From NCBI GenBank assembly GCA_001986395.2, contig MQVO02000013.1, positions 186,001 to 250,000 on the forward strand: a DNA stretch of 64,000 bases, in the 5' to 3' direction. The translations under genes were made by a program, and so were the position numbers. Shown piece by piece: positions 37,665 through 48,390 of this stretch. Source of the DNA: Irpex lacteus (lineage: Eukaryota > Basidiomycota > Agaricomycetes > Polyporales > Irpicaceae). Every line of letters starts with the position of its first letter. Position 1 is the stretch's first letter. The notes under the pieces are model-generated. The model saw only the letters and a list, made by a program, of their open reading frames with translations. It ran no database searches and had not been told where the DNA came from.

Positions 37665-38016
37665 TGTGAGCGACGTTCAGGAGGTCGTGGCAGAGTAGAG
37701 CAAAGAAAAGGCGGGCGCCCGACACAGTGCCGTAAAGGGAAACAAGGGCGGGAGTGCGCCCAAGAAGCCGAGGGCTTGGCATCAGAAACGACCTTCCATA
37801 AAAGGCATCTCGCATAGTTTATTAGTCCCGCCCCTGGCGACCTCGCCATTATTCTTGCATCTCCGACCTGACTCTGTTTTTTGTCGCCGTCGTCGTCCTT
37901 GTTGTCTCCGACTTTTTCTCTCCCTCCGCATCGTCGAGCATCGCGCTCGCAGTCGTTCTTTTCGTCCACCGCCACCGCGCACATCGCTAATCCTCACTAA
38001 TTACGACCCTCCAATC
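37665..38016. promoter_or_regulatory. Divergent promoter region PSO2 / chitin deacetylase
   Basis: About 350 bases between the ATGs at 37664 and 38017. The 100 bases before the chitin deacetylase ATG are pyrimidine-rich (ttttctctccctccgc), a common fungal promoter and leader feature. No clear TATA. Confidence 0.5.
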
Positions 38017-39885
38017 ATGAAGCTCCAGGTCGTCACTGTCTTTTCAGCTCTCCTTGCTGTCACCAGCGCGCACGACGTGCGCATCCACCGACAACACGCC
38101 AAAGTAGTCCGCCAGGATGCTGGTGCTTTGGCTGTTTCTGGATCCTCGTCTGCTGCTTCTCCCGGTGGCACCTCGCAAACCGCCGCTGCGTCGCCCACAG
38201 TGACTTCAGGTGCTAATACCGCTGGTGTTTCGCTTCCCCCACAGCCAACTGGAGACATCTCTATCCCGCCATTGAGCGCTATCACTTCCGGCATGCCTAC
38301 TGCAGCGACTCTCCCCGTGACTGCCACCTACACGCCTGGTGCTTTGCCATCATACTCTGGCGCCTTGCCTCTGCCGTCGACATCCTGTGAGTTCCTTATG
38401 GCTATCATTGCATCATTTTTGTGCTCATCGCTTCCAGTCGTGTACAACCCGACAGAGTGGCCCACTCCAGACAAGCCTGCCCCGACCGACTCTCCTCAGG
38501 TTAAGGAGTGGCTCAAGGAAATTGAAGGCGTTGACATTCCTGATATTCCCGTGACTGTAGATGGTGCTTGTGCCCAGACGCCGGCCAACGTTGCCAAGTC
38601 CGCAGAGTACGGCTGGTGGACATGCTCAGGTACCACGCGGGACACGGACATTGTAAGCTGTCCGACTAAGTACGATTGGGGAACTACCTTCGATGATGGC
38701 CCGGCTCCATATAGTAAGTCATACTATCTTGTAAAGGGAATCCTATAACTAACTGAAATCTTTTGGCAGCTCCGTACGTTTGATTGATAGATGGTGCCAT
38801 AGGAAACGACTAATAATACACTTCCATAGTACTCTACTCAAGTTCTTGGACGAGAAGAAGATCAAGTCTACGTTCTTCATCGTCGGCTCCCGCGCTGTCG
38901 AACGTCCTCAGATCCTGATCGAAGAGTACATGAGCGGTCACGAAATTGGATGCCACACTTGGGCTCATTCTGTATGTTTCAAGTCGTTTCATAGATGTTT
39001 CATACTCACGCACCGCATAGCCCATGACCTCGTTGACGAATGAGCAAGTCGTTGCTGAACTCGGTTGGAGTCGTGAAGCGATCAGACGTATCCTCGGAGT
39101 TACCCCCCGCTTCTGGCGTCCCCCCTACGGTGATGTTGGTGAGTTGTTCGTGTTTTATTACGATAGTTGTTACTCACCTTCTCGTAGATGACCGTGTACG
39201 TGCTATCGCCACCGCTATGGGTTTGACGACTTCAATCTGGACTGCTACGCCCACTGGTGGCAAGTTCGACACCAATGGTAAGTGGTCCCCACATCGCAAA
39301 AAATGGGGGTGTTACTGATTCGTAATACAGACTGGCAAGTTGCCGGCGGCAACGAGAACGGCATCCAGCAGTACTCAAACTTCCAGAACATCCTCGGCAA
39401 CGCGTCTGTCTTGGACACAGGGTAAGTGTTGTCCAATAGCCCGCATGCTAATACTCACTTCGATTACGACACACTCAGTTTCATCGTCTTGCAACATGAT
39501 CTGTTCGAGATCACTGTCGACTTGGCTGTCGGTTATACCATCAACTCTGCCCTTACCCACAACCCGCCTTTTACCGTACGCGTTTTTCTAATTTTATCAT
39601 CTGTGTCCATGTCTGATAGGCTTTCAGCTCAAACCCGTGGGCGAATGCAACGGCATTGCCATGCGCGACATGTACGCAGAGACGACCACCAACCAGACCT
39701 TCCTCGATCAGCGCAAAGCCGCTCAGGCCGGTCAGGGCTCAAGCTCCAACTCCTCATCGTCATCTGGATCGTCTGGAAACTCTACCGGTTCCGGCAACAC
39801 TTCCACAAGCAAGAGCGCCGGATTCGCAGTTTCTGCACCAGCCTTCGGCGCACTCGGTGCTGCTGCTCTCGCTCTGCTCATCTAA
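38017..39885 (+). CDS. Chitin deacetylase, GPI-anchored polysaccharide deacetylase
   Basis: A carbohydrate-esterase family 4 enzyme that removes acetyl groups from wall chitin to make chitosan. The ATG at 38017 gives signal peptide [19 protein letters not shown] Ser/Thr/Pro-rich linker follows. The NodB domain has [11 protein letters not shown] (metal Asp), then [11 protein letters not shown] (HxxxHS zinc ligands), then [11 protein letters not shown] (catalytic-site Arg/Pro) and [13 protein letters not shown]. The C-terminal domain has [11 protein letters not shown] linkers and a hydrophobic tail ([13 protein letters not shown]), a GPI signal. All motifs are present. Introns are numerous, and two 56-nt ones flank a 4-nt exon at 38770-38773. 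About 460 residues. The stop is TAA at 39883-39885. Confidence 0.92.
38770..38773 (+). other. 4-nt micro-exon of the chitin deacetylase
   Basis: CTCC lies between an intron ending ggcag (38714-38769) and one starting GTACGT (38774-38829), both 56 nt. Splicing TAT-A, CTCC, TACTCTA gives Tyr-Thr-Pro-Thr-Leu, the conserved sequence after DDGPAP. Skipping it shifts the frame. Confidence 0.75.
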
Positions 39886-40133
39886 ACTTTCCGATATCTA
39901 CCTAGATCTTTGTTACGTGCTTTCTCTTCACATTACTAGGATGGACATCTTGCTATACACATTGCATCGCTATCCCCACCCTTGCATAATTCATACCTTT
40001 CGAGACATGCTTGTCTCCTTGCTTATGGATCTACGATACCCACATACCTGAGCCTGACAACAGTTTCAGAAGATCTGAACAAGAATTTCGTTTGCTATAC
40101 CCCGTGGCTACTCGCTTGCAGAAAGCGCGGGTT
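39886..40133. other. Spacer between chitin deacetylase and the inverted-repeat element
   Basis: About 250 bases of 3' untranslated region and spacer; nothing else seen. Confidence 0.4.
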
Positions 40134-40182
40134 GTGGCAATTTCGGGCGTTCGGGCAGTTCGGGCATTCGGGCGTTCGGTCA
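40134..40182 (+). repeat. Left inverted repeat
   Basis: Begins GTGGCAATTTCGGGCG and ends TTCGGTCA. It contains four tandem TTCGGGC units with alternating G and A or AG spacers. Confidence 0.9.
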
Positions 40183-41466
40183 GTGTGACTTATGTCACGT
40201 CATATTGAACCTTTTAAGGCATCTGATTAGTCATACCGTGTCACTGTGTCACTTTGCCAAAGATCTGCTTACATCGTAATCTCCAAAGCCACGGTGCTCC
40301 TACTACATACTTATTCGCGCTTACAGTATGTGCCTCGACTGCCAGCTGTTCGTTATAAATTCGCTGCAAAATTCAGTGAGTATTCTCTTGACCAGACTTC
40401 CGTTTTCCTTCAGCTGGAACTTTTGAACGGTCACGAACGGACTCGGACCTGTCTATAAAGACGTCGCCCTGGAATGGCGACTGTGCCACGGAATCCGAGC
40501 GCAGGGTACAGAGGTGCAGTGGGCGCGAGTGCACGTACACCAGAGGGGCAGAAGTCCAAGCGTGAGCGGGCAAAGACACAAAGGGCCACGCTATTGAATA
40601 TTATGAGTTCTCGTAGCATAGCCCGAGTGACTGAATATCGTGAGTGTATTCATTCTCGTAGCATAATGACTGTTGGTTCCTAGGGCTACTATACGAGCTC
40701 TTCCGCTTCCACCACCCTCGTTGCAGCGCATAGACTTGGAGAACAACGGCGTACACCACCAGAGGGGCAAATGCTAAGCGGCCGGATGAGAGATGAGAGA
40801 AGACAAAGCGTATACTATGGCTGCCCTACCAAATACTGTGAGTGTATGCTTTGCTTTTGCCCGCCACTACCTTTGCCACCTCGATTCTCCCTCACTCCCA
40901 CTCGACAGGCTCTGGCTGCTTTCGCGCCGCCTTCGACATCCATTACTGCAACTCGATGAACTCTGCTACAACCAACGCCGCACGTACTCATTCCCATCAA
41001 TCCTGTCACACGACGTATAGCCGCAACTGGAGATAACATGGGGGAGACGTTCTGGGTGACTCGCCCATTGACATCGTTCCGTTGAGGCTCAACCTGTCTG
41101 CACATTCCTCGCTCGTGTGCCAAACACGCTGAACTCACGCGAGTGGCATGCATATGCTGCGGCGGGCTAGGATTTGAAGTACTAGACAGTTATACTCAGT
41201 GACGTATAAGTAGCTCGATGCCGTGCTATGTGAGTTCAAACTCTCATATAGCCTAATCTCTTAGTTTGTATATTATCTAGTAGTTGTTATATAGAGGCCG
41301 CCCCTAATAAAATTGAAATGCTGCCACTGTGCATGATACTTATCGACGATAACGTAGGGTAGCTACTTTATACTTAAAACATAACAGGCGAAAGTTGCAA
41401 TTGCCAGTGGTCGACACCATGGACAGCGATGGTGTGACATGGTGTGACATGAACTGAGTGACAGAG

Positions 41467-41515
41467 TGACCGAACGCCCGAATGCCCGAACTGCCCGAAC
41501 GCCCGAAATTTCCAC
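41467..41515 (-). repeat. Right inverted repeat
   Basis: Reverse complement of the left repeat with a single difference (ATTTCC versus ATTGCC). It begins TGACCGAACGCCCG on the plus strand. Confidence 0.9.
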
Positions 41516-41992
41516 GAACCGTTCGTTCTCCAGACTTGGGGATGTTACTTAGGATGACGCCCGGAGATTTCCATGTTCTGCCAGTGAGCGCCTTTCTTGC
41601 TTTGTTCAACAAGGTCACGGTTCAAACGTTCACTGGCAACAGTATTATGGAGCAGTTGTGGCCATGACCACTGGCATAAACTTCCTCTCCTTTAATCCTA
41701 CAGCTACGAATCTCAAGTAACTTACCGACTCTTGTGCGCGCAGCCTTCATTTGAGCCCAGACCTCGCACCACCCATCGTGAGTATTGCCACTCACTTCAA
41801 TTGTGGCCCAAGCTAAGACCTTCCGTGTTGCAAACAGGTGAGATTTCGTCAACCTCGCCGCAATACAATTAAGTACTCCGGGTGGATTCACATCTTAACG
41901 ACATCCGTTGTGAGTCTCAACGAATACTTCGATCGCTCTCTGAGTGCTAAATTTATATTTGTACATTTCTATCGATATTACTTTCCAAAGCT
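41516..41992. other. Intergenic region upstream of MYND gene A
   Basis: About 480 bases. Short frames on both strands lack family resemblance. It holds the promoter side of MYND gene A. Confidence 0.4.
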
Positions 41993-44046
41993 ATGGCCTC
42001 CGATCTCGAGGCGGGCTCCGATGCGGAATGGAGGGCCTATCTGCACGAACAATACAAATCGCACAGAGATGAATACACTACCTTGATTCGTGACCAGCCA
42101 ACATTGGCTGCTGAACGTCTCCTAGATCTATTTGCCTCTGATGACCCCGCAATACTCCAATTCCTGGCACAATTCCTTCTTAATATAGATAAGCCACAGG
42201 AGGAGAGGGACGTCCTCTGGCCTATCATGGAGGCTCTCTGGCTCTCTGGCTTTCCGCTGGCGCTATTACACGTTCTCTCCGATCGAAAATGGTACGAAGC
42301 TTTCAAAGTCGTGATTGAACCCAACCTGGAGTTGAATATAAGCACACTCTCGGCCGTGGTACGTCGAGATATATATTCATCGACGCATATTTACCCCATT
42401 GGTATTCCTTTGTGGGCCACAGTGTCAATTTGTAATGGCTGCCAAGTGCCTCGTGCTATTCACCGATATGACCATATTGAGGGCTCCCAAGACAGAACTT
42501 CCGCAACTATGTGAACGCTTTCCCGCATTTTGGGAAGCAATATGGGATTATAGGAGCGTGGTTTTCTCCGACCAGCTTTCAAGATTGAGTCCAAATGCAA
42601 AATACCACATTGCATCCATACAAAAAGGCTATTTCATTCTATTCCATGAAGCGCAGTGAGTATCTCGTTTGTACTCAGAGGGTCACAATCTTTTACAACC
42701 GTAGCAGTTCTAAACACCCTCCTCTATCAAACTACTTTGGCCACACGTTATTTCTAGTGTGGTTTAATTACAACCCCACAGTACCCTCTCCATACTCTGT
42801 TCCCGAGTATCTCACTTCAAGTATCATGCTACTTAATTTGATGCTGGAAGCCGGAAACACCGCCGATCGCGCCAATGGAACTTCCCGTGTAGAGACATGG
42901 ATATCCGAAATCCTCCTGGCCGTCGTAGGCTCTACGGACGTCGCAGAAGTATTTCTGCGGGGCTTGAACTCGCGGGATCGAATAATGCTACTAGACTTTC
43001 AAGCCTACATGAATACACTCAATGTCCTAGGATATATGCAGACCTGTTACCCATCGGTGGAGAATCCAAGGCGCCGAGCAGAAAATCTACGTCGTATACT
43101 AGTAGCGCACGAAATAGCCGTAGCAGCTCGTCATTACGAGTGCCACGGCGGATCTGTGGTCAAGAACGAGGGCCAGAGAGAGGAAATTGCAATAGCGTTC
43201 ATAACCCTGTATGGGTAGGTATTCTAATCATCTCGCTACTGTAACAATGCACACGACTGAAAGGCTTCCAGGAGCTCCTGTAATGGAGTAAATGTGAAAC
43301 TCGCACCGAAAGAATCTGCTCTGCTATCAACGATTTCAGACTTGTTCATTGAAGATACGTACGACTACAACTTCGTGGGTTTAGTCTCGCAAGCTATACT
43401 TCATGCATACACCCATGACCTTTCCTTTTGTCAAGGTAATATCTTGATACGTACTCTTTGTTGAGGGATCCAAACATACGATTTTTAACAGGAGTTATCA
43501 AGAACCTTGTAATGGATTATACCGAACTTGGCAGATCTTATGCCAGATTGGGTCGGCCCTCTAAAGGTCGCATTTATCGACGATACCATTACCTTCGCCG
43601 CATACTCCAGGTTCACTGGCTTTCTGTCTTGAGTAGCTTGCGCATGGCTATCCGACGTGGACCAGAGAGCCCGTCCCTTCGAGCCTCACTGCAAGACATC
43701 ACGAGCCACTGGGAGAGACTTGGTCGTGCATACTCCTTCGATGAGAGGTCTGGAGAGGCCAGATTAGGACTCACCGACTACTTGACACCGGAGGAAAAGC
43801 TTCTCGGCTGCTTCTTTGCAGAGTGTCCCTGTTACGGGCATAAACCTCTGCATGGTTTTCGAAGGGTTTGTAAGGGATGCTGGGCAGTTTATTACTGTGG
43901 CAAGGAATGCCAGAAAAAGTAAGCATCAGCACTCCCCGCAGAGCGAATGTCATAATCTAATCTGGGCCTACGATGGCACTCGCAGGGATTGGATCAAAAC
44001 TCACAAGGCTCTTTGCACAGGAGGCAGTAGGCCAATGACTGACTAA
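41993..44046 (+). CDS. MYND-type zinc-finger protein, copy A
   Basis: The ATG at 41993 gives MASDLEAGSDAEWRAYL. About 590 residues and five introns. The first splice joins ISTLSAV to CQFVMAAKCLVLF in phase 0. The long N-terminal region is helical (LLDLFASDDPAILQFLAQF, LPQLCERFPAFWEAIW, RRAENLRRI, AARHYECHG). The MYND finger is at the end: CPCYGHKPLHGFRRVC, CWAVYYCGKECQK, then after an intron DWIKTHKALC; all Cys and His ligands are present. MYND fingers bind proline-rich partners. In mushrooms this long-helix plus terminal-MYND layout is a large family without assigned function. Every exon boundary checked matches copy B, in inverted orientation on the far side of SEC1. Probably functional since no stops interrupt it. 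Confidence 0.83.
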
Positions 44047-44620
44047 GGGGTCGGTGTTGTTCGTGCAAGCATCATACTTCCCATTCTCGCTATTAGTACT
44101 ACCTGTGAAGAGGCCATGGATATTGAATACGCTTTCAGCAGGCGCAATGACGACTTGGACCGCGCTGTGACATTTGTACCTGTATAGTCGCGCTGTGCAC
44201 TCCGAGGCAAGCTGACTCCGAACTTGAAGATACATAAGACGACCAACTTAGAATAGAAGAGAAATAATAAGGTCTTAAGGGCACTAATCGTCGTGCTCAG
44301 AATATGATGAACCGAAAGTCATAGCAATATCTGATATCGCTCGTGCTCATCCTAGGCCACGTAGTCACGCAGGGCTGCCAGAATATAGGTACCGGTGAGA
44401 AAATCCATTGATTGCAATACTCCCAAGAGACTCGTGAAAAAGGATATACAATATTAAGTTAGGGCAGGCAACGTTCAGCTACTACCATTCATGTCCTGTT
44501 CCATTGAGAGCACAGAAATGGGGAGTAAGAAACGAAGACAGGTAACGGAGGCGAGCAGCATGTGAGTCGTTGAGTTGTTATCGTGAGGTTCTAGGCTGAC
44601 TTTGGCAGGAGTTACCATAC
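44047..44620. other. Intergenic region between MYND A and SEC1
   Basis: About 570 bases, convergent 3' ends. No gene seen. Confidence 0.45.
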
Positions 44621-47592
44621 TCAGAACCTCAAGAACCGTCTCTTCTTCTTCTCTTTCTCCTTCTCCGTTCCAGGGACACTGGCACCGGTAGATCCACCAC
44701 TAGCATACGATTGTACTGGTGAAGGTTGAGCGGACCGGCCAGGTTGAGTACGTGCAGAGGTTGTGGAGGCGGGAGCGCGTGCTTGAGGTGGAGGAGCGTC
44801 TCGTGTATAGTACAGCTCATCGTAGAACTCCTGGAAGGGTCGCTGTCCTCGCCATTCCGGTGGACCATTAGGCATTGCACGAGACCCAACGCCGTTGAGC
44901 TCTAAGACTTTGAGGTCGTCGATGAACTCTTTCGGTGTGATAGCATGTGTTGACCCTATATGTTTTAGGTCAGCTTTGTTACAGTATACGAGTCTGTAAG
45001 AGTTGGAAGGTACCGATGATAATGTCTTTGTTGAGTGACTTCGAGAGAAGATAGACCTCGCGCATCTCGGAGTACGTCATCCCGCCTGCTACGAACACGA
45101 ACAAACGCTGCCTGTTTTCCTGGACTGCGCCTGGCCTCGCTGCTCGGTGCCAACTTGGCTTGGCACTTCGTAACGATTGAGAGCCCGTTGATGGTGTAGA
45201 CTTCAGGCTTGGTGCGGGGGTCATTGACGGTGCATCCTTGACGTATGGGAAGAGTGTTGGATCTAGTCTGTTGGCGTTGTGATCCTACGCAACGTATGGT
45301 TATTTCTAGTATCCCTAGATGGACCAATGTGAAGGTATACCTCTATCACGGTGCTCAAGAGTGGCTTGTACCTCGACAGCTCATACTCTTCTTCCTTACT
45401 CGCCTTCTGTTTCAATTTAGGCTTGATATCCTTATCAGTTGGACCCTACAAAAATCCCTGTTAATTGCATCCTGGCATGGATCCATCATACCAGATACGT
45501 ACCCTGTTTACCCTCACACCGAGATGCACAAGCGCGTTAACCGCATCTTGCTCGGGCAGTGTCAGCCGAGCGTGCTGATACAATCTGCGACGATCTTCAT
45601 CTGGGACACCACCTCTATGCTGAATATAGAGAGCGATGACGCGGACTTTGTTATAATTGCTAAGGGTGGCGGCAATAGCACGTTAAATTTGTTTCAGGGG
45701 GAAAGCCATTGGCATATAGCACATACTGTAGGTCTCGGCTGTCTAGCAGCGGAACCATCTCTTCGACAAGATGCTTGGGTGTTCCCCCCGACGCAGTTTG
45801 TCCCGTGGCGCAGTCCTAGTTGGCACGTTCATAGCATGTCGTAGACGGTGAATGAGTAGGACATACCTGCTCAACCATAGCTACGTTTGCGAGTTTCTTG
45901 GTGTCAAATATTTGCATACATCCCTCTGCCATGTTCAGATGTAACGAGAACTGGACAAGGAGAGCATCATGAGCTATACTTGATTTCGCAGCTGGTTCGC
46001 TCAGAGTTAGCTCACTTTCTCTCGTTGTTCCTGGAATTGTGGAAGATTGGCCAGCAGGTCTTTCATAGCGTCTAAATTCACTGCACCCTCTCTACGTTTC
46101 GATGACCGTAACGTTCAATTAAAAGTAAATATATGAACACAAGGCACAGCACATACCCTTTGAACCCGGCATTCTCCTGCATAAAGGTGTTGAAGTCCGT
46201 CATCAACTTGTCGATCGCCTCGCGCATATGCATATGTCTCAATTCCGTCCACACATTGTCCGAGTCACTCAGTGTCGCCGACTTGTCCTCATATACCCCC
46301 GCCGCAGTCTGGAACTTGTACATATATTTGGTCCCGCTGTCGATCGGCAGGAGGTCGTTGGCCATAGCTTGGTAAGTGAATTCGTGCAAGAATGGCGCCA
46401 TCATGTCCATAGAGCGATCCGTGATAATGAGGGTCGATCGTTGGCGGTCAGTTTTCTGTCAGTACAGAGGAGGAATGCAGCTGTTTGAGAATGTTGACTG
46501 CACATGTACTGCAACGTGCAAGACGACATACCGGGAAGTCAGGATTGGCTCGTTTGTACTCATCAAGTCCTTGCTGTACCATAAAAGCGAGGAGTTTTGT
46601 CAGGTGGTCCCCCTCCACGCTTTCATATGCTCGAGACTCGTTTCCTCGTGCGAGGTTAGTTCGCCAGCGACTGCTGCCTTCTGGTGGGGGTGGTGGCCGA
46701 GTAGTGGAATGTGGCTTCAAGGGTCCAAGTGGGGGATGTTGTGGAACGTAATAGCGGATGTAAGGGAACTCGTTGGTCGTTACGCAGGTATTCACGATCT
46801 GGACCATGTAAATATCCGCACGACAAGAATCTCACTATAAACGCACCAGCTTGGCAGCAAATCGCAATTCCTCCTCTAACTGTTCTCGTGCAGCTTTGAA
46901 AGCAGAATCACTCCGAGGAGGACTGAACATGGTGAAGAAGCTGGCTGGTCGTTTCAATGAGAATGCTTGTGACTCCACCGCTGAGGGTAACGTTAGGCAT
47001 GAGCTTGTTGTATGACGATATAGACTTGCATACCCCAAAAGTTGATGTAAAGCTCTTGAAGGGCCTTGAGGTAAGGTTCGGCGGGAGATGATGTCAATCT
47101 CTCGAACAGTTGCTCATCCAAACCTTGTATAGCGTTAGCGTATATTACACGCAGCGTACGAGTAGTCAACACATACCGTCTATGAAGAATAGATGAGCAG
47201 CAGCATACTGTTGCCTTCCATTTGAGAAATCGCGTATAATGCGATCTATGTTCTGCGTAGTTGACATCAGGATATACATTGCTTCGATTCCGGGCTGTGG
47301 TTCACGATAGTTTGTGATGGCCTCGATAACTGCGACGTGTCACTTAATATAGGAAGTGTGATGAAAGTCTCAGGCTACGTACGCGTCACATTCTCCTCCA
47401 GAATATCAAACTGCTTCAGCACCGAACCCAGCAGTTGCTGTGAGTGCTCGTCTACTACAAGCACCTTCCATTTCCCTGGTGGATTGACGGATCTGAGCGC
47501 GTCGAGAAATTCTGGAGACAATGATTAACCGGTGAAACATATTCATGTATTCTATGCTTACTGGTTCTAACAGTGGTGATGAGGGAGGTCAT
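44621..47592 (-). CDS. SEC1: Sec1/Munc18-family exocytosis protein
   Basis: An SM protein that binds syntaxin-type SNAREs and the assembled SNARE bundle at the plasma membrane. The start MTSLITTVRT at 47592 is in a short exon, followed by FLDALRSVNPPGKWKVLVVDEHSQQLL and VTLIESITNYREPQ. Further landmarks are LFFIDGLDEQLF, PHSTTRPPPPPEG, LLIxDRS-like TLIITDRSMDMMAPFLHEFTYQAM with DLLPID, and ATGQTASGGTPKHLVEEMVPLL. The C-terminal part has LFVFVAGGMTYSEMREVYLL and a disordered basic tail ending KKKRRFLRF at 44621. About a dozen introns; about 740 residues, as expected for fungal Sec1. No defect seen. It is enclosed by the inverted MYND pair. Confidence 0.9.
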
Positions 47593-48390
47593 GAAGGTTG
47601 AAAGCAAGGGTTATATCGTTACAGAAGGCTCTGCAGGTCGCCACTAAGCACTAAAGACGCCCGGGCTATGATCTCCTGGGCGGCTGATCCGCGTCCGAGT
47701 CGCATGCGCAGGCTCGCACTTATTACATCCGAGTCAAGTTCCTTGTTCACACCATGGTCAATCGTGGGCGCATAATGTAGGCTTGAAGAGTTACATTAGA
47801 AGTACCCAGTATACTATACTACGGGGTATATTTGCTACATAGCACAGGAGGGTATCACGGATACGCCAGTACTTACAAGTTACAGTTGCAAATACAACTA
47901 CTGTACTACTGGTACCATAAGTCATAGTGACTTGTACTAGTCTCTGGACGGTCACCGTGAATATGTTTGTACACAGTACATACACCGTAACACTGACAAC
48001 ACATTCTCCAAATACCATCGGCCAACTGCGTCCTCTACACAGAGCCCGGTGAGTCTTGACCCAGTCCCTGTCCGATGTAAGCACTACTGGCCCGACCTAC
48101 CTAGTGCCAATGCCATCGAAAGCAATAACGTCCTCTGAGATATTGCAAGCTTAACAGCACAAATGTCAACTGCCCTTTATAAATAAAGACCAGCGTGTTC
48201 CTCGTCCAGGTTCCAGAGTCAGACCACCGATGTCCGCGAATCTTGCTGTCCCGCCTGACCAATCTAAGTCATCATGCACCGGTTGAAAATGAATCTAGCA
48301 AGGTCTGCGGCCTTTTCATAGCGCAATAGGTAATACAGTGATAGTCGGAACAGTTATTATAATCCACGTACAGCACCTTCAAACAATTAC
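47593..48390. other. Intergenic region between SEC1 and MYND B
   Basis: About 800 bases with the SEC1 promoter side. It also contains a relic MYND exon on the minus strand around 48012-48095. Nothing else supported. Confidence 0.5.
48012..48095 (-). pseudogene. Relic last exon of a third MYND gene
   Basis: On the minus strand an intron end (...cggacag) is followed at 48067 by DWVKTHRALCRGRSWPM, matching the last exon of copies A (DWIKTHKALCTGGSRPM) and B (DWIKNHKVLCNGRSEPT). It then runs on without the stop. No preceding MYND exon is present because copy B's 3' end lies only 300 bases away. It resembles copy A more than B. Confidence 0.7.

Larger units (their letters stand above)
40134..41515. 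mobile_element. Putative non-autonomous element bounded by 49-bp inverted repeats
   Basis: The left end (40134-40182) and right end (41467-41515) are inverted copies with one mismatch in 49 bases. Each end is built of TTCGGGC(G/A)-type units of 8-9 bases. The similarity continues weakly inward (subterminal GTGACTTATGTCAC versus GTGACATGAACTGAGTGAC-like motifs). The 1.28 kb interior has no convincing ORF but contains a diverged internal duplication (about 40535-40651 and 40751-40848, sharing a GTACACC..AGAGGGGCA start and a TGTGAGTGTAT-like end). No transposase and no clear target-site duplication were seen, so it is either a MITE-like element or the footprint of an inverted duplication. Confidence 0.6.

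Noticed and set aside
41622..41891. 89-residue minus frame upstream of MYND A
   Set aside because: No MYND spacing or other motif; alternative start codon only; treated as chance.
45245..45844. 199-residue plus-strand frame inside SEC1
   Set aside because: The minus strand carries conserved Sec1 exons here (for example GTPKHLVEEMVPLL); the plus frame is a shadow.
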